Shown here piece by piece: positions 47,351 through 58,000 of a stretch of DNA of 64,000 nucleotides. The position numbers and the translations under genes are program-made. The DNA is from Thuidium tamariscinum (Eukaryota; Streptophyta; Bryopsida; Hypnales; Thuidiaceae), in NCBI GenBank assembly GCA_947034885.2, contig OX344751.2, positions 18,662,001 to 18,726,000 on the forward strand. Direction: 5' to 3'. A model generated the notes under the pieces. It saw only the letters and a program-made list of their open reading frames with translations. It was not told where the DNA came from and made no database searches. Numbering within the stretch: position 1 is the stretch's first letter; each line of letters opens with the position of its first letter.

Positions 47351-47999
47351 TCCCTAAATGCCCGAGGCACCAAAATCTTATATTTGTAAAACTTTGAACT
47401 TAAATAAAACCTAATCAAGTTGCTATTTTTAGTAGTTTATATTTTTGAATTTTTTTTTCAAAGTCTACTTTAAGCATGCAAAACTAGATCTTGAAAATGA
47501 TTGACTATGATTTTTTATACAAGATTTTGTGCAAGGGGACCCATTGCAATCTTGACTTTCTCTAGTATTGAGGGCTCTTGGAAATGAGCCTCAAATACAC
47601 TCAATCTTGAAAAGAAAATCACATTAAAAATTCATTTAAAAGAATTGTAAAGTAGATTTTGAGAAGCCATAAATTGATTGGGGTTATATATTTTAGGCCC
47701 TTTCACTTCATATTTTTTAGTCACCAACTTTTTAGATTTGACTTGTCGGAAGAAGATTGAAAGACTTTACATCATTTTTGCAATTTTAACACCCTCATGA
47801 TCAAACATTATAATCTTTCAACCCATAATTGATATTGTTGTATTTTCTTTCTTTAATTGATCTCTAACATGTCTAGTTTGAATTTTCTAAAATTACATTT
47901 TTAAAAAAGATGATAAAGCTCATCATAAAATTGACTTTTTGTTCACTTTAGAGGAACTTCTTAGAAGCTCAAAAAAGGCCTTGGGCATTTAGGAGTTAA
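47347..47999 (+). mobile_element. piggyBac-like non-autonomous element (copy G)
   Basis: TTAA at 47,347-47,350 and 47,996-47,999. The inverted ends are TCCCTAAATGCCCGAGGC and the reverse complement of GGCCTTGGGCATTTAGGAG. The interior shares AACATTATAATCTTTCAA with copy A. No ORF. Confidence 0.7.
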
Positions 48000-48062
48000 G
48001 AGTTAAGGAGGGCTAAGTTAGAGAGTTTCTACTGTAGCATCTATAGATTAAGGAAGCTTGGA

Positions 48063-48618
48063 ATTTTTTTTTTGTTTGTCATGTTGATATCTCCCAAATC
48101 ATGCGTCCCCTAGTTGTATGCTTGGTACCATTGGAAAGCTCTTGGTGAGGAGGGGTGCATGGGCTTTGTATAATGGCATTACAACCTACAGTGTGAAAGT
48201 TATAGATTTTTGAGTTATTTTTTATTTTTAAAAATTATTTTGTTTTGTTTGTCATGTTGAGATCTCCTTGACTATGCATCTCCTGGTTGCGTGCTTGGTA
48301 CCGTTAGAAAGCCCTTAGTGAGGAGGGGTGTACGGGCTTTGTTGTGTGGCATTCCAACCTACGGTGTGATAGTTATGGATCTTTGAGTTGTTTTTGGTTC
48401 TAAAAAAGTAGAAAATTACTTTCACTTTGATTTTGGTCGCAATCTTGGTACCATCAGAAAGCCCTTGGCAAGGAGGGGTGCACAAACTTTGTTTTGTGAC
48501 ATTTGGAACTATGGTCTAAGAGTTATTGAATTTTAAAGTTTTTATTATGCATTCCAAAATTAGGAGATTACTTTCACTTTGTGGTGGTGGCTGTCGGTGG
48601 CAACGACACAGGCACACT
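48063..48618 (-). mobile_element. Retroposon-like repeat, about three units (copy R4)
   Basis: Units begin near 48,063, 48,240 and 48,430. The first two open with TTTGTTTGTCATGTTGA-ATCTCC, and all contain GGTACC(A/G)T-(A/G)GAAAGC-CT and GAGGAGGGGTG. The last part ends GGCACACTAGT. On the minus strand the element reads ACTAGTGTGCC, units, then an ACAA-rich tail, as in R2 and R3. Confidence 0.68.
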
Positions 48619-48989
48619 AGTTATGGAATGAAATTGGGAGTGAAACAGAATCAAGGTGATCCAGCCGCTATTCCGACCTCACGCAAGTAATGTAACTCCG
48701 CCGTGTACATTTCTGAACAAAAATGTATACAATAACTTATATACTTGAGGGTCTAAAACCCCAGTTGCCTCCACATCATCAAACAAGAACCAGCGAGCCC
48801 TTGAGCAACGTGGCCTCGGCATGGCGGAATTCTGAATTCGTAAGAGAGGAAACATTGTTCGCATTCAAGGAGTCACGCAATTTCGGACACATTTCAGTTC
48901 GGGATTCACTTCAGATTTTGAGTCCGAAACGCGAGAAGAATTGAGCGAGGGGGGATTCTGCGTGCATTAGGGTTCAAGAAATTGAGGCG

Positions 48990-49205
48990 GTGGTTGTCGA
49001 TTATCTGCGAGGGTTACGTTCGGCAATTCTCACAGGAGGTACAATATCATGTACGAAATTCTACATTGGTGGATTTAGATGGAATCGATTTTGTGAGGAG
49101 GAGCGATTGCAGGCCATTTCTAGAAGAATGAGCGACAGTGCATTTGAAACGCATGATTTTGTATGGTCTTCTGATATGAGCTTCATTGGAGCTCGTCATT
49201 GTTGA
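48990..49205 (+). other. Unassigned open frame upstream of the small gene
   Basis: An open frame of about 71 codons without an early ATG (it opens at GTG) lies in less AT-rich DNA next to a real gene. The peptide (GGFRWNRFCEEERLQAISRR) is not recognised. It may be part of a 5' leader, a decayed exon or chance. A TTAGGGTT motif lies just upstream at about 48,968. Confidence 0.2.
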
Positions 49206-49627
49206 AGAAGACTTAGGGATTTTGGATTTTTTCAGTAGTAGTTCATTTCAGAATGTTTTCTTTTCTTAATTTATGAAATCACTGTGTAACGCTGAACGGA
49301 AAGGTGCCACTCATGGGTTTTAGGGTTTCGGTAGGAATGCCACCAAAGCGCTTGGTCTGTCTACGTGTAAGCTCAATTTGAGAGTATTGAGACAGCTCGA
49401 CTTTCACTTGTTTTTCTGCAAGAGACACTCGGATTATTTGTTCGTAAGGCTCCGTTCGAGCAGTGAAGCGGTAAGGGTTTAAGTTTAGTTGTTTTTTCTC
49501 AATTTATTTTCTTGATATAGTGTTAGAAATCACATTAGGTCTTGAGCGCACATCGCTTAAACGTCTCGTAGAACATCATTTGCTGTGGATACCATTTTGC
49601 TTTACTTTATGCATTCAAATCAATATG

Positions 49628-49945
49628 TAGGAGAGTGCTTTCATTGGGAGTTCTGTAGAGAGATTACTTTGGGTACTGCAAGATCCAAACTCTTTTGAGA
49701 CTAAATTTTTTCACTGTGTAAGAATTTCTCATGCAATTCTCAAGTGGGAGGTTGTAGATCATTATAGAAGGGACGAAACCCATTTCCAATTAAAGACGAG
49801 TTGCCATCGACATTTAGCTAAGTCCTGCCCACAATCAACTTGCTAATTGAAATCGAACCAAGTGTATGACTAGAAAAAGTTACTGTTTGTAACCGGGATG
49901 GATATTCAAGACGGAATATTGAAGTATCTGAAGGTATCCTCTACC
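49628..49945 (+). repeat. Intron-associated ~320-bp repeat (copy I1)
   Basis: It starts TATGTAGGAGAGTGC and ends GGTATCCTCTACCTT. Shared blocks with 56,145-56,477 and 59,985-60,313 are TTTGGGTACTGCAAGA-CCAAACTCTTTGAGA, GTGGGAGGTTGTAGATC, GAAGGGACG and CCAAGTGTATGA. It lies in intron 1 of the small gene, in sense orientation. Confidence 0.7.
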
Positions 49946-49997
49946 TTGCCATTTGTTGCAAATTGTGTTGAAAATCTTGCAATTTGTTTTGGCAGTA

Positions 49998-50210
49998 ATG
50001 GGGCACGGCATTGCGGTAACCCCTGAGGTTGCGAAGAGAGTTCTGTGGGCGTGTCTGGCGATACCCGTGGGAGCTCTTGGCGTGCGTCTTTACGTGGACC
50101 CTTCTCACGATGCGCACACTCATCATGCGGTTCAGTTGCCCATGCCACCTCATGTGCCTCCACCGGTCGCTGATTTCAACGAACAAGAGCAATCTGCGGA
50201 CTCCGGCTGA
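49998..50210 (+). CDS. 70-aa protein with one membrane span, function unknown
   Basis: ATG at 49,998 lies two bases after a good splice acceptor, and the frame ends at TGA 50,208-50,210. The protein begins MGHGIAVTPEVAKR. A hydrophobic segment follows (about residues 14-32, VLWACLAIPVGALGVRLYV), then a His/Pro-rich hydrophilic tail ending QSADSG. The exon is GC-richer than the surroundings and third positions look coding. The layout (short N-terminus, single span, soluble tail) suits a small mitochondrial or endomembrane protein, but I do not recognise the family. Flanking splice sites and a polyadenylation signal make a real gene likely. Confidence 0.6.
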   Translation: MGHGIAVTPEVAKRVLWACLAIPVGALGVRLYVDPSHDAHTHHAVQLPMPPHVPPPVADFNEQEQSADSG

Positions 50211-50800
50211 GCTAATGAAATTCCAACCTTCAGGTAAATTGCTCTGCCACTTTAAAAAAGGTTTATATTCTTAGTTCTCGAGGTCTGTTCTCAAGGAAAG
50301 TTCTATCCTCAGTTGGATGGATGGAAGTTTCTTGTTGCTATGACTCATGATCCTTACAGCCTACTTTGAGTGTTATCGTCGAGTGTCAACGCCGTATGCA
50401 CTGCGAGTACATTAAGCGATATGCACTCTTTGCTACTTTCTTATTCCATTCCATAGTACAACGTTCAATATCTCATGCATACATAGTTCTTAAAGAGGAG
50501 CTTAGTCTCTTTGATGACCGGCTTCTAATAATTGCTACTTAATGCGCTTTAATCAAACGTCTCGTGCACTGCAAACGAAATCACAGCCGTTGTACAGCTT
50601 GGTGCATAGTCTGAAATTTTAGGATATGCAATTTTCAGTTCTAACATCATGTCTGTTTTATTACGCAGGTTTTTATCGTACTTCGAATTAGAGTTGAGTG
50701 TAGTTGACGAAGGCTTTACTTGAGGAAGTGAAACTCATGCAAGAACAGTACCTCCACAAATTTTTGTACAGAGAATAAAGTTTTTCTCTTCAACTGCACA

Positions 50801-52448
50801 ACTCATTTATTGACTAGCCCTTTCACCTTTTTTCGCATCTTCTCGAACCATATGCCCTTTTGTCTCGATCCGTCGACCTTATTCCTACTATTACGTGGTG
50901 CTCGAAGAGCATGAACACTATCAACTTGTGCAGTTTCTTAGGAGGTAGTGCAAGTCGCAGGGCGCGTCAGCAAGCTACCAGATGGACCTTTATCTGAGAA
51001 AAAGAGGAATAAACACATAACTTTCCTAAGATGTTCTATGAGTGCACCCATCTTCATCTTATTATTGTTCATCTGACAACTTATGAAAGAACGGGGTCTG
51101 ATTGGATTTAAGGTAAGGACACCCACATATGCCACCTGCCTAAAAGTGTCCCTTGAGCAAATGTTCTCATTATGTACATCTCCTTCAGCAATATGTACCT
51201 ATTGTTGAAGAATGTTTTCAGATACCTTAGTATCACTATGGCTGAGAATGATGTGCAACAACGTGCTATTTCTGCTTGTTCACAAGTGTCGATCTTGGAG
51301 CTAGTGCTAACGTGTTATTTTATCGCTATTTTTGCTGATAGATGTGGAAGACTCCTCTTTTTCAAAACTCTTGAACTGATTGCGGAAAAAGATGTTGCTG
51401 GCTTGGAGCATCTTGGAAACCCAATCCTTCTTTGAATGAGAAGATGTTTCCAATTTATTAGGAGCTCTGCTCATGTATCAGATACCCCATTGCACTAATA
51501 CAATCTGATTCTGCACTTCCACTTAGCCAAAAGGCCAAGGAAGGTAAACTCTTTTTCCGGAAATTTGGCTGTTTTCTAATCACCATTGCTGCTGAGAGTT
51601 GAATCATCATATGGGTTTTGCTCAAGACACAGGAGAGTCGATGTCTGTTGGCTTCTGTCTGGGCTGCAGGAATCATTCAAGCCTAGCATCGTTGAACGTG
51701 TTGCAACCAGGTGATTTGGCACACTTCTTAAGTTAATAATGACTGTTGCCCCTTATGCAAATCAGTCTAAACCTGTCACAGAGGAATGTTGACAAAGTGA
51801 AATTGAAAATATGGAGTTATATATCCAATTGCAGGGATCTTATATGTACAACTTGGAGGTAAACAGAATGAAATCTTCTCATGAGAAGACAATGAGCCTT
51901 CAATCTTCAATTCAACCTTCAATCTTGCCTTTACTTCTATCCATGTGCATAGTGAGTAGACTTATCTCCACTTGACTCATTACCGTATGTGTAGATCAGT
52001 TTCGTAAATAACTCGGGGAAATTTGGAAAATGTCAAAATTTAGAAAATTATTTACAACTATTTCTAAAAAGTTGAAAAAATTGTTCTTGAAAAAAAAGAA
52101 CACATTTACACATGGTTAGAAAGAATCAATCCAAAATTAGGAATATCTTCTTAAAGAGCCAAAAATAAGAAAATTCCTATCTGTTTGCCAAATTGTCAAA
52201 ATGAAAAAAGTAAACTATTTTGGCATGAACTGCTAAAACTGACCTACACTTACGGTAGTCACGACAATCCTAGGTTCAATCACTCTTCTTTTAGACAGTA
52301 TGGATGATATCTAAAGTCTTAAATTTGAAATAATATTGTCTAACAAGTTCTACAATTCTACATCACGGCAACACCGCAATGTACCATTTGTGACCATTTT
52401 GGTTTGTATTCCACTTTTTAAAAATAGAGTTGGTCAGAAATGTTGCAA
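50801..52448. other. Intergenic DNA, possible decayed gene fragments, none assigned
   Basis: The stretch 51,170-51,720 is less AT-rich, with an ORF of 87 codons at 51,172-51,435 (containing ISACSQVSILELVLTCYF). It resembles no family I can name, and I see no splice structure linking it to other frames. The rest holds nothing recognised. Confidence 0.4.
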
Positions 52449-53286
52449 TTAACCCTTTCGCCTTGGAGTGCTCCAATGTACAATTTTGGGATGATGTACA
52501 AATTGAAAATCAAATTTCCATTCAGAAAAACAACCTCTATTGAAACAATATTGTTTCAATGTTTATATAGTATAGTATTGAAAGTATACTATTGCAATAC
52601 AAAAGCAATATTGTGACATTATTGTTTCAATAAAAATACTTTGATCCCATTGAAACAGATATCTTGTAGTGTTGCTTTTGTTTTGCAATAGTACACTTTT
52701 AATACTATAATGCAAAAACATTGATTGAAGTAGTATTGCAATAGTATTAAGGCAAAAGAAGGGTTATATCCTAATAAGTCTTTTTCATTACAGGTTGGAT
52801 GAAAGTCATCCTAATTGTTAGAGATACTATACTATGGGTTGGATTTGGTGTTACTAGAATACAAATTTTTCCAAAATTACAAATATAGAAGTTTGTCAAG
52901 TGGTTGACCAAGCCAAAATTGCATTGATTCTAGTTCAAACCTTGAATTGCAAAAATGAGGTCATAAAATCAAAGAATAAAAAAATTTCAAAAAATCACCA
53001 TGTCAAAAGAACCTCATTTCAAATCCATTCCAATAAAATTTATTCAAAAATGACAATGTTTTGCTTGTAATTGAATTTAGAAGGAATTAAAAAAAAATTC
53101 TTTCAAAATTTATAGATAATATTGGTGATTGTAGTGGTGAATCTAACCACATGAATAGAATCTACAACTCAAATTCTACAACTTTTATTTACATCTCGAT
53201 TCCAAAATATTCTTCCAAATAGTACTTTATGATGATTTTTCCAAAATCAATAATTTTGGAGATGAGCCTAGGTACTTAAGTGTTAA
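52449..53286 (+). mobile_element. TTAA element, subfamily 2 (copy 2), with a nested foldback
   Basis: TTAA at 52,449-52,452 and 53,283-53,286. It starts CCCTTTCGCCTTGGAGTGCT and ends GGTACTTAAGTG. It is collinear with 19,204-19,757 apart from about 260 bp inserted between roughly 52,520 and 52,785. The end similarity between the two copies is moderate, so they are old. Confidence 0.65.
52520..52785. mobile_element. Small foldback insertion with a perfect 22-bp palindrome
   Basis: This stretch is absent from the otherwise collinear copy at 19,204. It contains the perfect palindrome ATTGAAACAAT|ATTGTTTCAAT (52,539-52,560). It also has imperfect inverted arms: TATAGTATTGAAAGTATACT at 52,571 pairs with AGTACACTTTTAATACTATA at 52,690. 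Precise ends and target duplication were not resolved. Confidence 0.6.
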
Positions 53287-54554
53287 AATTTGAAGAACTC
53301 AATTTTGATTGCATCATGGTGTTTTTTGTGTGTATTTAGCATACAAGGTGGATGGATTGATGTTTGTTACAACAATTATAAAAGTTTGTATTTGTAATGA
53401 GTTAGATTCAATATATATGACACTTCTAATTTAGATCATTATTGCATCTTCTACATGTCTAGAAAGTAGTAAACGATGGCCATATGTTTTACATGTATGG
53501 TGTACATGATAAAGTTTAGATATTGAAATGACCTCCAAATAAAATATAAATGTTTTGAAATTTTCAATTCAAAGACATATGTCTTGCAATATTTTTGTAT
53601 ATAATTCATATTTTCAAAGTAAAATATATATAAGCACACGCACAATCTCCATCATACCTTCAAAGATTAATCATGACATTTTAATTTAATTACTTTAGAG
53701 TCTTATAGAGTCTCTCAAGTAGTTAGAGCATTTGATAGGGAATTGTATATAAATTACATCCAATTTATTCTATTGCAAACATTGACTTGGTGTAAAAGAA
53801 AATTTGAAGTTTACAATAGTGAAGCTTGTTCTTAGGAGAAATTACTCTAATAATATAGGTTATTTATAAAAATAGATGATTCCAAACCTTACTTAGCTGA
53901 TGAGGTCAGTTTTCAAAGATTGGGCAACATTGGATTGGGAGTTAAAGTTGATCTTAGTAAACTTGTTGAATTCTATACTTCATTTCTATCCTCTGGTGCT
54001 TCTTTCATATGTTTTTTGCAACAAAAAAAAGAATGAAGGTTTGATGCATATCCTATGCAAATGCATTACATTTTTAAAGCAAATTGTATCTCTTATTCAT
54101 TCATTTATGTATGCTATACATATTGTTCCAATTAGTTTGATAAAAGTGAACTTAGAGAGAATTTTGAGAAAATCAAATCTACTATAGAATCATAATGGGG
54201 AAGGAGGAAGCACACAACAATAATTCCCCTATATTTGAATAAAAGGTTTGAAAATTTACTTTCAATTTCTTTTAGAAGATGTTGTTTGTTGTTGTTGATT
54301 GTGATCCTATATGATTTTGAGCCACAATCTTGTTTTCATAATCCAACCCATATATTGAAATGAAATATAAAGTCTACCTTCGAAAAAAAGTAGAAAAATA
54401 GCTTGCTTTACCTACCTTGCTTATGGTTAATCAAACTATATTTTACAGAGAATTTTCATCTCAAAAGTTGAATTGACTAGCACTTTCATTATTCTTGAAA
54501 CAAAATTGCCTCTAACATACCTTTGGAATCCAAAACTCACACATTTCAACACCT
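53287..54554. other. AT-rich intergenic DNA, no gene seen
   Basis: An ORF of 95 codons at 53,900-54,187 has AT-driven composition and no recognisable motif. No repeat end was identified. Confidence 0.5.
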
Positions 54555-54765
54555 TTAATTCCTAAATGACAAGCTAGTGACTATGGAAATGAAAAATTTT
54601 GATACCGTGAAAATCATTGGTTCAAAAAAATCTAAAAGCACTTGTTGGAAGTCAAAGCACTGTAGAAGATCTTCCATTTCCACCCCTAATTATGAGGATG
54701 AATGATTGCAATTTTATCCTACATAGAAAAATTCTCTTGTGTTCATCGACCAAAAAATAGCCTCG
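54555..54765 (+). mobile_element. Isolated left arm of a type-H TTAA element
   Basis: TTAATTCCTAAATGACAAGC opens an arm similar to 22,904-23,071: GTGAC(T)ATGGAAA, AAAAGCACTTGTTGGAAGTC, TTTCCACCCCTAATTA. It continues past the position where the Tigger-like element sits in that copy (TTTTATCCTACATAGAAAAA). No right arm was found before the S28 gene. Confidence 0.6.
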
Positions 54766-54918
54766 GCATTGTTTAAAGATTAAATTAAAATGGTTCAATT
54801 CCTCAAAGATAAATTGTCTAACATTGAATCCACTGCCCAGATCTCCAAGCAAGAGTACTTCGCCGACAAGTGCTTCAATCACACCGATAGAACAACAATT
54901 GAAACAATGTCAACCTTA

Positions 54919-54946
54919 TAAACCCTAAAAGTACTGCCCACGTGGA
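54919..54946 (+). promoter_or_regulatory. Telo-box and G-box upstream of the S28 gene
   Basis: AAACCCTAA at 54,920-54,928 and the palindrome CCACGTGG at 54,938-54,945 lie about 105-130 bp before the first ATG of the peptidase gene. Both are known plant promoter motifs; the G-box binds bZIP/bHLH factors. The C/T-rich leader CTCCTCCTCGTCACCCATCTCC follows. No clear TATA box is seen. Confidence 0.5.
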
Positions 54947-55049
54947 TTCCAAGCCGGGTGTAAACCAATAGGACTCCTCCTCGTCACCCATCTCCTCCTC
55001 ACTCCACTACTGTAGTCCACTCCACCTACAGATCTCTCTGCGATCACTC

Positions 55050-58000
55050 ATGTTTCCGAAGAAGCTTAAAATCTCGGTTTCAATGGCGTTGAATTCAGTG
55101 CCGCTGTTGCTGCTCCTGCTGCTCGTCCTCTTCCATTGCTGTGACCATTGCTCAGCAGCGCCTGCCTTCTTGCGAACTCATCAGCTCAACGGAGCCTCGA
55201 CCTACGTGACGCGGGAGCCTTTTTGGTTCTCGCAGCGCATCGACCATTTTCAATCACAGGACCGGCGCGTCTTCCGGCAGCGCTACTACCAATTCTTCGA
55301 CTACTTACACCGTGCGGATGCTCCCATTTTTCTAAGAATCTGTGGGGAGGGGACGTGCAGCGGCATCTCCAATGACTACCTTGCGGTAAGCTCCCTTCCT
55401 AGCTTTCTTATCAAGCATTCTCTAATTGTGCATTCTCTAATCATGCTGTGTTCTTCTATTAGCTGATGGACTTTATACTGATATGGTGCAATCGTAGTTT
55501 CATTTCAATGTTCAGTTTGATCTCTTTGTGGTGCTAGTAATAATTTGATCCTTGTTAGTACCTTCAATTTAGTGTGTCTATATCTTAAAAATTGAGAAAT
55601 GCTATGACAACATTGAAAGAGACATTGAATTGACACTAAAACAATGCCATTCAACATTCTTGGTTTCATTTCAATGCTTTTTTATAGTGCTGTGTAAGAA
55701 AAGCACTGAACGGAATTCAATTGTTGTAATCCCTTGGAATTGAGTTCTGTGATGTGCTGGTTGATGAGTTTTTCTGGACCCTGTTTTTGTGCCAAATCAA
55801 AGAAATTGTTGTCAATTTAGATACCAGGTTTGGATTCTTGTGTAGGTGTTGGCAAGGAAATTTGGAGCAGCCATTGTGTGCTTGGAGCACCGGTATTATG
55901 GCGAGAGTTCCCCTTTTAAGGAGCTGACATCCGACAATCTCAAGTATCTTTCGTCAAAGCAAGCTCTTTTCGATTTGGCTACCTTTCGCGATTTCATCCA
56001 GGTTTTTTTCTTCTCCCCTTTGAGACTGTTTCGAGGAGAGCTATTTGTTTAGCCTACAGTTTGATGCCATCACTATAAAGTGGTTTCTAAAAGCGTGAAA
56101 ATTAAGCTAGGAGATGCCCTTTCTGTCGCTTGCATTTAAACTGGTATGTAAGAGTGCCCGTTATTGGGAGCTCACTCAATTGAGCTCACTAGAGGGATCA
56201 CTTTGGGTACTACAAGAACCAAACTCTTTGAGATTAAATTTGTAACTTATGTAAAGATTTCTTAACTAAATTCAAACTGGGAGGTTGTAGATCTTCATTG
56301 AAGGGATGGTAGACAACCCCATTTCCATTCAAAGATCAGTGACCATAGATGTCTAGCCTAGCCATGCTTACAATCGACTTCCTAATTGAAGGCCACCCAA
56401 GTGTATGAATAGATAAATTGCTGTTGGAGACGGGATCAGGTCCCTAATAATTTTAGTATCCTCTACCTTAGAAATCTTTGGCAATGTCCTTGTGCAGGAG
56501 AAGGTCAACAAGCAATTTAACAAGACAAGAGAGGATGATAATCCATGGTTTGTGTTTGGAGTATCATATCCTGGGGCTTTGAGTGCATGGTTTCGGTTGA
56601 AGTTTCCGCATTTGGTTCGTGGTAGTCTTTCAAGTTCAGGAGTTGTGCTTGCGGTGCACAATTACACTGCGTTTGATCAACAGGTATGGCTCCGAATTGA
56701 GATCTCCATCTTCACATGCAATTACGATTGCATATGCAAGCGCAGTACTCTTTTGAATGGATTGGACAGAGAACAGCACATGCTTTGGGTTGCGTGTCCT
56801 TGCCCATATGATGTCTTGGAGGCTTCGGTTGAATCTCAAAAAACCCTGGTCTCAGGTTGCAGCATCGGCAGGACCAGCATGTGCAAGTGCACTTCGTGAA
56901 GTGACTCAGAAGGTGGACGAAGCGTTGGCCACCAATGCCACCAAAATTAAGTCAGTGTTTGGATTGGAACAGGTATGTCTTGCCTATTCGATATACACAA
57001 CTTCTATATTGTTCATTTTGACAGCATTTTGACAGATATATTGAGTATGAATATGCAGGCACCCCTCTAGTACTCGAGAAAATTTCCTCTGAGCTAATCT
57101 AGACTATAAATGGCCAGCGTTTACATTGGAAACTGCCTTGACTGGCGTTAGAATTGGCTAGGTTGTAACTTGGTTAGGTTCTCTAGGGTACCTCTTGGGG
57201 TGTTTCTATTGGTTTTAAATAACGTGACAGCCTAAGAACACTGGATGAACCAGCACGTTGTGGACATGCAGGTTCTGGTCCTATGCAGAAATTGATTTTA
57301 CTTGAAACTGACATACTTATATTGCACATATATGACGTAGCTGTGTACTGCAATATTTTGATTCTACTTCGGTTTATTGCATAATCAAGAAAATGAAGTA
57401 AGCATTGCTCGGTTCATCTCCTATCTGGTGTATCTAGTGACTGATGACGTCAGTAGTAACTGATGTAGTGCAACGGTGTTTGGTGAAGTTGGAAAACGAT
57501 GGAGACTTTCGCTACCTGCTTGCCGATGCAGCAGCGGAAGCTGTAAGTTCTATCTGACTGATTTTTGTTGATGAAATTAGAAGTTTCGATTCTGGTATTT
57601 GAAGGATCTTCATTGATATGGATTTATTGGATTTTGCGCATCGCCTTTAGTTTTGTTGTTCATGCTTCAATTGCCGAAAGAGCTCCGTTCTAATTTTCAA
57701 GCCATACTTTCATAAAGATAAACCGTCAATCATTTGAGACTAAACTTGTGAACTGGCATTTGATGGCAGTTTCAATATGGCCATCCTGACATCCTTTGTT
57801 TGCCGCTCGTAGCTGCACATACGCCTGGTCAAGGCCAAGACGTCGTGGTAATGATATTCAATCCACTTAATTCGGATCAGTTCCATACAGCTACGTTCTT
57901 AGAAGTTTGCCAATGTATTGCTATTGCTTTGCTATCTGTTTGGTGATACCACGATCTGTCGCCATTTGAACAATATTTTCGAGTCAGATGAGCTTAAGCC

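Larger units (their letters stand above)
49230..50800 (+). other. Transcription unit of the small membrane protein, three exons
   Basis: The proposed 5' untranslated exon ends at 49,470 (AAGCG|GTAAGG). Exon 2 runs 49,996-50,233 (TTTTGGCAG|TA...CTTCAG|GTAAAT) and holds the whole coding region. Exon 3 runs from 50,669 (TTACGCAG|GT) to about 50,800 and includes AATAAA at 50,774-50,779. A telo-box-like TTTTAGGGTTT lies at about 49,317-49,327, near the expected transcript start. Intron 1 contains a copy of the ~320-bp repeat. The limits of exon 1 are estimated. Confidence 0.55.

Noticed and set aside
51172-51435. 87-codon ORF considered as a gene
   Set aside because: No recognisable family, no convincing splice sites or promoter motifs. 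It may be a decayed fragment but cannot be supported.
53900-54187. 95-codon ORF next to the S28 gene
   Set aside because: AT-driven composition, no motif, no splice or promoter context.
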